Shown here piece after piece: positions 28,246-36,002 of a DNA stretch of 59,825 bases; position 1 is the stretch's first letter, and every line of letters begins with the position of its first letter. The notes beneath the pieces were generated by a model. It ran no database searches, was not told the DNA's origin, and saw nothing but the letters and a program-made list of their open reading frames with translations. Source of the stretch: Atopobacter phocae ATCC BAA-285 (lineage in GTDB: Bacteria > Bacillota > Bacilli > Lactobacillales > Aerococcaceae); NCBI RefSeq assembly GCF_000526675.1, contig NZ_JAGN01000004.1, forward strand, positions 1 to 59,825, in the 5' to 3' direction. A program made the translations under genes and the position numbers.

Positions 28246-29970
28246 CTAAAAGTCGATGCTTGCTAATAAATCCAAACCTTCGTTAATGTCCACTTGATCG
28301 TTTAATTCTTCTGCTCGATACAAAGCATGTAAGAAAGCATGGAATCCATCTGTTTTCCGTTTAACGATTTCTTTTTTCAAGAATTTTTTTCCGTCATTTG
28401 TTTCTTGCACATAAACATTATTGACGTACCAGCGCATCACCGGATTGTCACCAAAAATAAAGCGCCTATTTGCAAAACCGTCCTCGATTCTTGGCGCAAG
28501 TAATGGATGGATGCTAGTCGGTCGTCTGATTGCTTCCGCCTCAAACCCCTCTTTCTCTAATAGCGGTCTAAGTAAATCTAATTTAAAGTTATCCGCTACA
28601 ATTTTATTCACTCCGTACCGTTCTCGCATTTCAATAAACCAATTGACGACGTGACGTGGGTCAAGTGAAGGTTCGTCAACCACTGTTAACAACCCTTGTT
28701 TTTCCCACTCTTTTATTGGAGCTTTCTTGTCACCACCAAGTGCATTAGCTGAATTAGAATAGCCATAATGCACGTCTGCAAACTGTTTGATTACAAAGGA
28801 GTGATTAATAAATCCATATTCTTCGCCTTTTTTAAACAACAGTCCGCAAGCTGTAAAATCTCGTGTTGAGCCAAAGTCTAGTCCACCAATTGGTGTTAGT
28901 CCGGTTAAGTCAAACATTGGACGATTCGTTGCCTTGATTTCTTCCACACTTGCTACCGCATGTGCACCGTCACCTTCTAAGAAATTCATACGCTTAGTTA
29001 CAAATTCAGGTCGTCCGGACGGTTCGTCATTCAAATCTTGGTATTCGTCCACCATCGTATCGAGTAGACGTTCTGCACGCTCTCCGAGCGGTTTTTGTAA
29101 TGAGGGGTTCGCCTTTTCCCAATTGTCGGGTTCGTCCATTTCTTTTATATCGTCAATCTCACAAATGAAAGGGAACAGACCGTTAAAAGGCACGTCACCG
29201 TTTAATATCCGTTCAGAACGTCCGTACATCATGTCAAAATAGCCTTCTCGTATAAATCCTTTTGTTCCAATAAAGAACTGTCTTGGATGAGGTTTTTTAC
29301 CTAAACCACCAGTAAATACCTTAACCAATTTTGAATCCTCATATTCGTGAAACTCGTCAAAGATTAAACAACCTTCACGACCACCGTCCTTTGTTCGTGC
29401 GTTTGACGTGTGGTATAAAATCTTCGATTGAGTTTCTCTGCTAATAATCCGGCTTTTATACGGTTCAAACTCTCCTAGCGGTTCATCTTCAAATGTCGTG
29501 TCTCTTGTTCGAATCGCGCTCAAATTAGGGTCTTGAATGATTTTGTTATAGATTTCTTCAAAACTGACTTTGGCTTGGTGCTCCGAGTTGGCCACGATTG
29601 ATACGTCATATTCAGGTATTCCGTGTAGTGAAGAAGTTAAAAAATGAGAAAGTGTAGATATAAAGCCGTTCTTTCCTGCTCCACGTCCCATAACCAAAAT
29701 AAAAATACGAAATACAGGTGTGTTCTTCTTTTTGCTGTACAAAAAAACGAATGGGGCAATAAACTTCTCCCATTCGTCTAATTCAAAATAATTGTGTTCG
29801 CTGAATTGTATATAGTTATCAATCATCTGATCATTGAAATAATATAAATCATCCCGTGGTAATATATCTCGCTCTAACCACCCGATTAGTTGTTTTCTTT
29901 TATCGTTAAAGACTAACTGATTGTTTTTGAACTTTCGGATATATTCATCCACGTACTTATTACTTAACAC
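28246..29970 (-). CDS. terminase large subunit
   Basis: 574 aa packaging motor. ATPase domain with Walker A-like VMGRGAGKNG (93-102) and Walker B CLIFDEFHEY (about 199-208). C-terminal RNase H-like nuclease begins GGLDFGSTRDFTACGLLF, and IVADNFKLDLLRPLL carries the second acidic site. The start GTG shares its first G with the TerS stop (TAGTG). The HK97/Phage_terminase_1 type fits cos packaging. Confidence 0.94.
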   Translation of the reverse strand: MLSNKYVDEYIRKFKNNQLVFNDKRKQLIGWLERDILPRDDLYYFNDQMIDNYIQFSEHNYFELDEWEKFIAPFVFLYSKKKNTPVFRIFILVMGRGAGKNGFISTLSHFLTSSLHGIPEYDVSIVANSEHQAKVSFEEIYNKIIQDPNLSAIRTRDTTFEDEPLGEFEPYKSRIISRETQSKILYHTSNARTKDGGREGCLIFDEFHEYEDSKLVKVFTGGLGKKPHPRQFFIGTKGFIREGYFDMMYGRSERILNGDVPFNGLFPFICEIDDIKEMDEPDNWEKANPSLQKPLGERAERLLDTMVDEYQDLNDEPSGRPEFVTKRMNFLEGDGAHAVASVEEIKATNRPMFDLTGLTPIGGLDFGSTRDFTACGLLFKKGEEYGFINHSFVIKQFADVHYGYSNSANALGGDKKAPIKEWEKQGLLTVVDEPSLDPRHVVNWFIEMRERYGVNKIVADNFKLDLLRPLLEKEGFEAEAIRRPTSIHPLLAPRIEDGFANRRFIFGDNPVMRWYVNNVYVQETNDGKKFLKKEIVKRKTDGFHAFLHALYRAEELNDQVDINEGLDLLASIDF

Positions 29971-30518
29971 TACCTACCGAGCAACCTTGCTTTAGGTGAT
30001 TTCGTTTCTGATTTATTGGGTGGTAACAAATCGGTCAACTGTTTAATTACCTCTTTATAGGTTCGATCTCGGTTATCATAATTTTCTACAATCGGTCGTT
30101 TTCTATCATAAGGTTCCTGCTTATCACTCTGACGGAACTTTTCATACTCCCCATTTTCTAAAATGTCTTTCCAGTTATCATCTAGTAAGATACGAAGCCT
30201 TGCCGCTTGGACAATAAGCCCCTCTGCAAGCTTTTTATTTTTTTGGGGGATTTCATCGAGCAACTGGCTTAAACGCTCTGTTTCTTCTTCTACACGTTTC
30301 TCTGCTGCATTTATCCGGTCATTTAATAAATCTACCACGGTTAGATTAAGCACCTTAGCAATTCGGTCTAGGGCTTCTAAAGACGGTGATGACACACCGC
30401 GCTCAATGCTTGAAAAATAGCTATAACTCAACTTACTTTTTTTGGCAAATTCTTCTTGCGTTAAACCCATTTTCTTTCTGCTTTGTTTGATTTTGGTACC
30501 CATATGTTCAATGTTCAT
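29970..30518 (-). CDS. terminase small subunit fused to an N-terminal XRE DNA-binding domain
   Basis: 182 aa from ATG 30518 (AGAGGTGATGAC upstream). Residues 1-70 are a complete Cro/CI-type HTH (IKQSRKKMGLTQEEFAKKSKLSYSYFSSIERGVSSPSLEALDRIAKVL). Residues 75-180 form the P27-like small terminase region (LAEGLIVQAARLRILLDDNWKDILENGEYEKF...RTYKEVIKQLTDLLPP). The HTH probably recognises the packaging site just upstream. It could be annotated as a plain XRE regulator, but the C-terminal half and the position before TerL argue for TerS. Confidence 0.83.
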   Translation of the reverse strand: MNIEHMGTKIKQSRKKMGLTQEEFAKKSKLSYSYFSSIERGVSSPSLEALDRIAKVLNLTVVDLLNDRINAAEKRVEEETERLSQLLDEIPQKNKKLAEGLIVQAARLRILLDDNWKDILENGEYEKFRQSDKQEPYDRKRPIVENYDNRDRTYKEVIKQLTDLLPPNKSETKSPKARLLGR

Positions 30519-30534
30519 GTCATCACCTCTTTTC

Positions 30535-30660
30535 TTGTTGTGTATAGACAGGGGGAGGGAGTTAAGAAACACCTACGATTGCGGAATAAACCCCACCCAC
30601 CGGTTCCCAAATTCGTTTTTTCAATGCGATTTTTTCGATGGGGGGTCTAAAATTTTTATC
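30535..30660. other. candidate cos (packaging) region
   Basis: Non-coding gap between the HNH and TerS genes, unusually rich in G and C runs for this genome: GGGGGAGGG (about 30550), AACCCCACCCACCGGTTCCC (30588-30607) and GATGGGGGG (about 30640). HK97-type phages with an HNH gene next to terS have cos here. Exact nick positions cannot be read by eye. Confidence 0.5.
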
Positions 30661-30684
30661 TTGTCTCCTCTATTTCGTCTTGTT

Positions 30685-31044
30685 TTACAAAATATCAAAT
30701 TCATCATTCCAGCGTTGCTCCCTAGCCTTCGTTCGATAGTTGAAACGATTATGTCGCTTGTTGTGGCAGTCACGACACAGCGTGCGCAAGTTGTTAATAT
30801 CTAACGCACATTCAGGATGTGTTTCTAGCTCTTTGATGTGGTCGACTTCTAGTATTATCTTTCGTCCATCTAAGTTGTAGGCTCCTGCTCTGCTTACTCG
30901 CCCTTCTGCTTTACACCACTGACACTCAAAGTTATCCAGCTCGATTCGTTCAGCTCTTAGCTTGCGCCATGTAGGTGAGTTATAAAAGCGAGCCCTTGCC
31001 TTTCTTGTTTCAACATCAATCTTTGTAAGCCTGTTGCAACTCAT
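30685..31044 (-). CDS. HNH endonuclease (packaging-associated)
   Basis: 119 aa. HNH fold with zinc ligands CQWC and CRDCHNKRH and the catalytic DHIKEL (EVDHIKELETHPECALDINNLRTLC). Located immediately upstream of terS, as in HK97-type cos phages where HNH proteins assist terminase cleavage. Its 5' end overlaps the preceding gene. Confidence 0.9.
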   Translation of the reverse strand: MSCNRLTKIDVETRKARARFYNSPTWRKLRAERIELDNFECQWCKAEGRVSRAGAYNLDGRKIILEVDHIKELETHPECALDINNLRTLCRDCHNKRHNRFNYRTKAREQRWNDEFDIL

Positions 31045-31279
31045 AGATGTATTGCTCCGTTAATGCTTGCTGCATTTTAAATAGACCTTCGATTGATAAA
31101 TTTGAAACGTCTAATTTTAAACACTCTTTTAAGAACACCATATTATGTGGTGATTCAAGTGCTCGTTTCATCAAATAAAAATTAATCGCTGCAACTTCTG
31201 CCATGGTTACATCGTGTTTAATTAAATGGTTATATAAATCTTCTGTCAGTTGATCTAGCTCTTCATATCGCTTATTCAC
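31016..31279 (-). CDS. small helical phage protein, unknown
   Basis: 87 aa from GTG 31279 (GCGGTGATAAAA upstream); GTG 31288 would add three residues. All-helical (YEELDQLTEDLYNHLIKHDVTMAEVAAINFYLMKRALE), not recognised. Overlaps the HNH gene by 29 bp, so belongs to the packaging transcript. Confidence 0.65.
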   Translation of the reverse strand: MNKRYEELDQLTEDLYNHLIKHDVTMAEVAAINFYLMKRALESPHNMVFLKECLKLDVSNLSIEGLFKMQQALTEQYIYELQQAYKD

Positions 31280-31309
31280 TTTTATCACCGCTTTCTAAAA
31301 TATAAGTAT

Positions 31310-31342
31310 AAAAATAGCACCTAACCTTATTGGTTAAGTGCT
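31310..31342 (-). terminator. terminator after the small membrane gene
   Basis: AGCACTTAACC / GGTTAGGTGCT (one mismatch) stem and TATTTTTA tail on the minus strand, between the early/middle region and the packaging genes. Confidence 0.65.
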
Positions 31343-31349
31343 TGTGTTA

Positions 31350-31535
31350 TTACTCTGTTTTTTTAGCAAATTTTTTCCTAAGTGCTATTCTTTCTTCTTC
31401 TGTCATTAAATTCTGATGTTTAATTTCGTATTTTTTATTTGAAAACAATTTAATTCCAATGCCGATAGTAAAAGATAGACTAAAAATAGCTAATATTATA
31501 AATACAATTAACAGTCCAATTAATATTTTTTCCAT
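31350..31535 (-). CDS. small single-helix membrane protein
   Basis: 61 aa: membrane helix at about 4-28 (ILIGLLIVFIILAIFSLSFTIGIGI) and a basic cytoplasmic tail (MTEEERIALRKKFAKKTE). AAAGGATAATAACAA precedes the ATG. Terminators on both sides make it a separate unit between early and late genes. Function unknown. Confidence 0.6.
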   Translation of the reverse strand: MEKILIGLLIVFIILAIFSLSFTIGIGIKLFSNKKYEIKHQNLMTEEERIALRKKFAKKTE

Positions 31536-31550
31536 TTGTTATTATCCTTT

Positions 31551-31582
31551 CTAAAACAAAACCACCCCGACGAACGAGGTGG
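31551..31582 (-). terminator. terminator after the late-regulator gene
   Basis: CCACCTCG / CGGGGTGG hairpin with TTTTGTTTT downstream on the minus strand. The remainder of 31583-31690 holds no gene. Confidence 0.6.
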
Positions 31583-31690
31583 AAAATAAAAAAGGGAAAC
31601 CTATGTTAGTTGTCTTAACCCAAACAAACTTAGAGGATGTTTTCTTACTTTCGTTACATCATAACTATATTACACTTTAAATATGTTTTT

Positions 31691-32128
31691 CTATGTCTTT
31701 TCATGTCTTTTCATGTCTTTTTTGTATACGTGTTTAAAATCCTGCATTGCTTTTCCATGTAGCTTCTGAGTATATCTCACATCATGATGAATGATATCTG
31801 CTATTTCTTGCCATGTTTGTCCACTTAAATAACGATAACTTAATATAATTTGAGATAGCTGGTCGTCTACTTGTTTAATCATTTGACTAAGTTCTACTTT
31901 GAAGTCGACTAACTTATCAACTCTTTCTTTAATTGATTCTTCTAACTCAAGTATTTTCAAATACTGATCATCAAATGGTTTAGTATTACTCTTTTGAACT
32001 CTTTCCTCAATGGCTGGACTAACTAAAAAACCTTCTCTTAATGATTGCTGCTCCGCCTTTAAAGATTTTATCTCTTCGTCAATCCATCGTCCACGCTTTA
32101 GAAAGTCATACGCTTCTTGTTTTACCAA
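31691..32128 (-). CDS. ArpU/DUF1492-like late transcription regulator
   Basis: 145 aa, TTG start behind GGAGGTGACTAT. N-terminal helical region, then a sigma-70 region 4-like HTH (QIILSYRYLSGQTWQEIADIIHHDVRYTQKLHGKAMQDF). Proteins of this kind end the early region in Gram-positive phages and activate the late operon, which starts just downstream here. The 3' end contains a short tandem repeat (three copies of ATGTCTTTTC on the + strand, 31692-31722). Confidence 0.82.
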   Translation of the reverse strand: MVKQEAYDFLKRGRWIDEEIKSLKAEQQSLREGFLVSPAIEERVQKSNTKPFDDQYLKILELEESIKERVDKLVDFKVELSQMIKQVDDQLSQIILSYRYLSGQTWQEIADIIHHDVRYTQKLHGKAMQDFKHVYKKDMKRHEKT

Positions 32129-32140
32129 ATAGTCACCTCC

Positions 32141-32404
32141 TTATACAGTAATCTTGTTTGTTTTAACGTGACGGTATCCAATACGACCTGCCATGTTGTG
32201 CTTTATACGCCATTGATTGACTAGACCTTTTGTTTCAGCTTCGTAAATGATTTCGCCGTCGTTATTTATAAACACTGCCACATAGTTTTTAACTAACTTG
32301 TTGCCTTGTCTCTGAGAATTGATGTAATCTTGCTTGTATCCTTGATAAAAAGGCTTAGCTAAGCTTTTTTTAGTAATTGACGTTGCTTTTAGGTGTTGTT
32401 TCAT
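32141..32404 (-). CDS. phage protein of unknown function
   Basis: 87 aa, basic (KQHLKATSITKKSLAKPFYQGYKQDYINSQRQ) with a beta segment NYVAVFINNDGEIIYEAET. ATGA overlap with the preceding gene shows translational coupling. Not recognised. Confidence 0.65.
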   Translation of the reverse strand: MKQHLKATSITKKSLAKPFYQGYKQDYINSQRQGNKLVKNYVAVFINNDGEIIYEAETKGLVNQWRIKHNMAGRIGYRHVKTNKITV

Positions 32405-32619
32405 TTGCCATCACCATCTAAAAGATTAGCAAAGATGCCCTCAAGTACATTCTCATCAGAACACTCTTCTTTTATTTTTTCAACTGCCATGTCAAGTTCT
32501 CCGACGTTTGCTATTATCGGCTCGATTGAAATTAACTTATCATGCTCACCTTTGTCTAAAAATGCGTTAACACTTACTGATTTCGCTTCGTCTGGCACGA
32601 TTGCTAATACTATTTTCAT
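32401..32619 (-). CDS. small phage protein of unknown function
   Basis: 72 aa, acidic, beginning MKIVLAIVPDEAKSVSVNAFL behind GGAGGATAAATAAC. Looks like one alpha/beta domain. Coupled to the next gene by ATGA overlap. No family recognised. Confidence 0.62.
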   Translation of the reverse strand: MKIVLAIVPDEAKSVSVNAFLDKGEHDKLISIEPIIANVGELDMAVEKIKEECSDENVLEGIFANLLDGDGK

Positions 32620-32642
32620 GTTATTTATCCTCCAATAAATTT

Positions 32643-32864
32643 TTATCGCTTATCTTTATAAATATTAGTTACGTAATTAACATTTATTGCTCGTTCTCCT
32701 ACATCTAAATCTTCAACAACCATAAAATTTGTACAATTTAGAGTTGCTAAATTCATTCTTCTAATTACATCGTCCATATCCTCTTTCGTTTCTATATAAT
32801 CTATGTTATTCCATTCATCAAAATAACCAATATTTAAACAAATAACTGTTATTTCATCTTTCAT
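32643..32864 (-). CDS. small phage protein of unknown function
   Basis: 73 aa from ATG 32864, chosen because TTGGAGGTGAAAATA directly precedes it; the 17 upstream in-frame residues are unlikely to be translated. Acidic with VICLNIGYFDEWNNIDYIETKEDMDDVIRRM. Not recognised. Confidence 0.6.
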   Translation of the reverse strand: MKDEITVICLNIGYFDEWNNIDYIETKEDMDDVIRRMNLATLNCTNFMVVEDLDVGERAINVNYVTNIYKDKR

Positions 32865-32917
32865 TATTTTCACCTCCAAAATTTTATTGATTATACTATT
32901 TATTTTATTTATCATAA

Positions 32918-33343
32918 TTACACTTCCAACGCTTTATCTAATTGATCTGGTCTAAACCCATTTATAGCTATCTTTTCTCCATTCCGCTCAATCAACACAA
33001 CTTCTCTGCAAATATAGTCCCACTCTCTATCTTTTATGTCAGTTTCTTCCAAATATTCCTTAGTTGCTTCTTCGTCAATCTCCCAACCCCTTTTTTTAAT
33101 AAGCGTTGTCGTACATTCGCTTATAACTTCATCAAAGTAAGGAGATTCAATATCTATTGTCTTTTCTAGCAAATCATAGCTATTAAATTTATATAAGTAT
33201 GCAAAGTCTGAATCGATATCTATATAATCTTTTGATTCTTGTAACTTTTGCAAAGTGTTATTAAAAACATCTAAAGCCTGTTTGTATTCGCTTGATATAT
33301 ATTGTGTGTGACCTTCGTTATCCGTTGCATAGTACAAAATCAT
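32918..33343 (-). CDS. phage protein with a captured glutaredoxin C-terminus
   Basis: 141 aa. Residues 1-115 (MILYYATDNEGHTQYISSEYKQALDVFNNTLQ...) are an acidic domain I do not recognise. The last ~25 residues (LIERNGEKIAINGFRPDQLD) are nearly identical to the C-terminus of the NrdH-like protein encoded just upstream. At DNA level 32936-32995 repeats 33364-33423 with 2 mismatches in 60. The tail is therefore a recent duplication fused in frame. It lacks the CxxC, so is unlikely to be a redox protein. Confidence 0.7.
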   Translation of the reverse strand: MILYYATDNEGHTQYISSEYKQALDVFNNTLQKLQESKDYIDIDSDFAYLYKFNSYDLLEKTIDIESPYFDEVISECTTTLIKKRGWEIDEEATKEYLEETDIKDREWDYICREVVLIERNGEKIAINGFRPDQLDKALEV

Positions 33344-33345
33344 TA

Positions 33346-33582
33346 TTACCCCTCCAATACCTCATCTAATTCATCTGGTCTAAACCCATTTATAGCTATC
33401 TTTTCTCCGTTCCGCTCAATCAATGTGACTGGCACTGTTTGATAGCCCATATCTTTAACCTCTTGCATGTATAAGCTGTTCGCATTCACATCTTTAACCC
33501 AAAAATTTTTACCTTTTTCGCGCAAATGCTTTTTGACAAACTCGCACTGCATGCAGTTGTCTTTTGTGTAGATTGTTATCAT
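33346..33582 (-). CDS. NrdH-like glutaredoxin
   Basis: 78 aa thioredoxin-fold protein with CMQC redox motif (C9-C12: MITIYTKDNCMQCEFVKKHL), the cis-proline TVPVT and a C-terminal NGFRPDELDEVL. NrdH proteins reduce ribonucleotide reductase; phages carry them to support dNTP supply. No reductase gene is in the prophage, so it would serve a host enzyme (inference). Ribosome site GAGGAGGTCACACA lies in the end of the previous gene. Confidence 0.88.
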   Translation of the reverse strand: MITIYTKDNCMQCEFVKKHLREKGKNFWVKDVNANSLYMQEVKDMGYQTVPVTLIERNGEKIAINGFRPDELDEVLEG

Positions 33583-33731
33583 TGTGTGACCTCCTCTTCT
33601 TCATCAAAATAATCCCAAGCATCATCAATTAATCTAGTTACAGTTTCTTTTATCTTTTTAAACTCTTGTTCTGATTCATTTCCTGTTAACATAAAATACA
33701 AACAATATTTAATCGCTGTTTCTTTATCCAT
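33579..33731 (-). CDS. 50-aa phage protein upstream of the glutaredoxin
   Basis: Short frame MDKETAIKYCLYFMLTGNES...DDAWDYFDEEEEVTQ with GGAGGTTGTAA before its ATG and an ATGA overlap with the NrdH start, so it is likely translated and coupled to it. Acidic helical; unknown. Confidence 0.6.
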   Translation of the reverse strand: MDKETAIKYCLYFMLTGNESEQEFKKIKETVTRLIDDAWDYFDEEEEVTQ

Positions 33732-33786
33732 TTACAACCTCCATTCTCAATTCAGTTATTTCCAAAACGGAAAACGTTGCTCTGTT

Positions 33787-34248
33787 TTATTTGACGTTGC
33801 TTAGTAACTCATCAATGTTGTAAGGTTCGTCATCTTCCCACTTAATGAATTTGAATTTTTCGATTTCGTTAAAATTAACACTTAAATCTCCATCGTTGCT
33901 CCACACCGTGTCAAGTTTTTCAGGCTCCTCTTTATAAGCATACAAATAACCATTTTTATCCCTAGCTATCCAATTACACCCTTCTAATTTTGCAAACTTC
34001 AGATAAATAATTTCATCATCAGTTAATTTAATATCTTTTCGTTGTTCAATTGGCGTTTTAGCGTATTTGACTGCTAAATCAAATAAGCCATCTTCGGCAT
34101 CATAAAACCACACATCCATTTTATATTTACTTTCTTTTGAAGTTTGTAAAATAATCTCACCTTCAAGTGTAACTACATAAGAGTGTTCTGTTTCTCCAAG
34201 ACTATACCCCAACTCTTTCACACGTTTTATAAATTCACTTGTTTTCAT
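33787..34248 (-). CDS. phage protein of unknown function (MKTSE family, long form)
   Basis: 153 aa. The N-terminal ~80 residues (MKTSEFIKRVKELGYSLGETEHSYVV...AVKYAKTPIEQR) parallel the 76-aa protein at 34583-34813, so the two are paralogues. The C-terminal half (YLKFAKLEGCNWIARDKNGYLYAYKEEPEKLDTVW) resembles a segment common in Lactobacillales phage accessory proteins. GGAGGAAGAAT precedes the ATG, overlapping the previous gene. Confidence 0.68.
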   Translation of the reverse strand: MKTSEFIKRVKELGYSLGETEHSYVVTLEGEIILQTSKESKYKMDVWFYDAEDGLFDLAVKYAKTPIEQRKDIKLTDDEIIYLKFAKLEGCNWIARDKNGYLYAYKEEPEKLDTVWSNDGDLSVNFNEIEKFKFIKWEDDEPYNIDELLSNVK

Positions 34249-34579
34249 ATTCTTCCTCCGTTATCGGGTTTGGAATTTCTATAAAAAATTTCATATTCTC
34301 GTTCCATTCTGTGTCCAAAGGACTGCCTACATACATCGGTTCTTGAGCTGCTTTGTTACTATCCCACCAAAGGCAGCAACCATAATCTTCATGCCACGCT
34401 TCGATTGGTCTGAGCGTTAACATATCTTCTAAAGCACCTAATCTATTAGTTGATTTTAAATGTGCAAAAAACACATCATAATCTCGATACATACCAATTA
34501 AATTATCAGTACCATGATCTTTTAACAGATAACCACCTCCCACACTAGGTGTTGTTAAACGTTCTGTTGTGTATTTCAT
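34235..34579 (-). CDS. phage protein of unknown function
   Basis: 114 aa, AAAGGGGTTAGAAC before the ATG. Contains EAWHEDYGCCLWWDSNKAAQEPMYVGSPLDTEW, a tryptophan/cysteine-rich motif seen in other phage accessory proteins. Function not known to me. Confidence 0.65.
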   Translation of the reverse strand: MKYTTERLTTPSVGGGYLLKDHGTDNLIGMYRDYDVFFAHLKSTNRLGALEDMLTLRPIEAWHEDYGCCLWWDSNKAAQEPMYVGSPLDTEWNENMKFFIEIPNPITEEEYENK

Positions 34580-34582
34580 GTT

Positions 34583-34813
34583 CTAACCCCTTTCGTTTAT
34601 AGGTGTTCTCGCATACTCTTTCACCAACTCTGATACTTCTCGAGTAAACTGTATACTTTCAAAGCTTCCCGCCTTTAAATCGATGACTACATTTTTAGGT
34701 ATAACAATAGCAGTTTCCCCTAATGTTTTAGGTTTTATTTCAAATTTCGTATCATATTCAAAGCATTTATACCCTAGTTTTTTTACTCGCTTTTTTAATT
34801 CACTCGTTTTCAT
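34583..34813 (-). CDS. phage protein of unknown function (MKTSE family, short form)
   Basis: 76 aa from ATG 34813 (GGGAGAAAGAAA upstream); the 14 residues before it are unlikely to be coding. MKTSELKKRVKKLGYKCFEYDT...ELVKEYARTPINERG matches the first domain of the protein at 33787-34248, giving two diverged copies in the operon. Confidence 0.65.
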   Translation of the reverse strand: MKTSELKKRVKKLGYKCFEYDTKFEIKPKTLGETAIVIPKNVVIDLKAGSFESIQFTREVSELVKEYARTPINERG

Positions 34814-34867
34814 TTTCTTTCTCCCCATACCATTTCGCAAACTCCGCAGGATCACTGATCAAATCGT

Positions 34868-35296
34868 CTAGAACGGTAAATCATCATCTGATATGTCGAT
34901 ATCGTTACTAGGAAAGCTATTATTTAATTCTTGTTGTTTAAAGCTTGATACTGGATTGTTATTAGACTGATTGTCTTGTCGTGATTCTAAGAAAACTAAT
35001 CGATTGACAAGCACTTCAGTCACATAAACTTTTTGTCCTTGTTGATTTTCATAGTTTCTCGTCTGAATGCTACCCTCAATACCTATCAAAGACCCTTTTT
35101 TAAGATGTTCTGCCATAATTTCAGCCGTCTTTTTCCAAGCTACGCAGTTAATAAAATCAGCTTGTGTATTTCCGTTATCATCTTTGTATGTGCGGTTAAC
35201 TGCTAAGTTAAAGTTAGTGAGCGCAATTCCGCTTTGAGTGTGCTTTAATTCAATATCTCTTGTTAATCGTCCGGTTAAACTTACGTTGTTTATCAT
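34868..35296 (-). CDS. ssb: single-stranded DNA-binding protein
   Basis: 142 aa. OB fold from MINNVSLTGRLTRDIELKHTQSG through VYVTEVLVNRLVFLE, a Gln/Asn-rich linker, and the acidic tip DISDDDLPF that recruits repair partners. GAGGAGAATGGCAA before the ATG, overlapping rusA. Protects ssDNA during phage replication and recombination. Confidence 0.95.
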   Translation of the reverse strand: MINNVSLTGRLTRDIELKHTQSGIALTNFNLAVNRTYKDDNGNTQADFINCVAWKKTAEIMAEHLKKGSLIGIEGSIQTRNYENQQGQKVYVTEVLVNRLVFLESRQDNQSNNNPVSSFKQQELNNSFPSNDIDISDDDLPF

Positions 35297-35727
35297 TTGC
35301 CATTCTCCTCTTTGTGTTTGTATGATTTAATTTTGATATCAATACATCCTTTATCACCGTAATATTTATAAGCCATTAACTTTACGATTTGAGCATCATC
35401 ATGCCAAAAGATACCATTCATTCCATCCAAAACACCTTTGATATAATTATCTAGATCCGGTTTCTTAATCGGCAACAGTTGCTTTAAAAGTGCCTGTGTC
35501 TTTTGTTTAATCGTCATGCTTTTGAGTAATGGCTTGTAAAATGTCAATTCAATTTCTATCGGTCCGTCGATAGCTTCAAGGTTATTGCGTTGTTTTTCTT
35601 TCAGGAAAAACGTTTTAATTTGCCGTTTAAACGCTTTTGATTTAGGTGGGTCATAAGTATGCCCTTGTCGTGTAAAACGCGGTCTCCCTTGAGCTACTGG
35701 CTCAATATCAATAGACAATTCAATCAC
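35293..35727 (-). CDS. rusA: RusA-family Holliday junction resolvase
   Basis: About 144 aa; GTG 35727 overlaps the upstream TGA (GTGA), GTG 35742 is the alternative. Family hallmarks: QGRPRFTRQGHTYDPPKSKAFK at the N-terminus and the acidic catalytic block KKPDLDNYIKGVLDGMNGIFWHDDAQIV. Resolves recombination intermediates before packaging. Confidence 0.92.
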   Translation of the reverse strand: MIELSIDIEPVAQGRPRFTRQGHTYDPPKSKAFKRQIKTFFLKEKQRNNLEAIDGPIEIELTFYKPLLKSMTIKQKTQALLKQLLPIKKPDLDNYIKGVLDGMNGIFWHDDAQIVKLMAYKYYGDKGCIDIKIKSYKHKEENGK

Positions 35728-36002
35728 GACTTCACCACCCACTGATAAGTTTTAAATTCATCATGTGGCATCATGACATCATCAACTGCCACTTCAAAAT
35801 AATCACAAATTGCGTACAACGTCATGAACGAATGACCTTCTAACTTCATCGTCAAGAACTGCTTCATACGTTTTTGAGATGCACCTTCTATTAATCGTCC
35901 TAAATCACTCATACGAACGTTATGCTCTTTCATCAGCCATTTGACATTGAGTAATATATTATTTAAGAATTCTCTTTCAGCTTCATTAGTCATTTCAATC
36001 AT
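35724..36002 (-). CDS. small XRE-like DNA-binding protein
   Basis: 92 aa: NVKWLMKEHNVRMSDLGRLIEGASQKRMKQFLTMKLEGHSFMTLYAICDYFEVAVDDVM has helix-turn-helix spacing of the Cro/CI family. Between the replication initiator and RusA. Possibly a replication-module regulator; a helicase-loader accessory role cannot be excluded. Confidence 0.62.
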   Translation of the reverse strand: MIEMTNEAEREFLNNILLNVKWLMKEHNVRMSDLGRLIEGASQKRMKQFLTMKLEGHSFMTLYAICDYFEVAVDDVMMPHDEFKTYQWVVKS

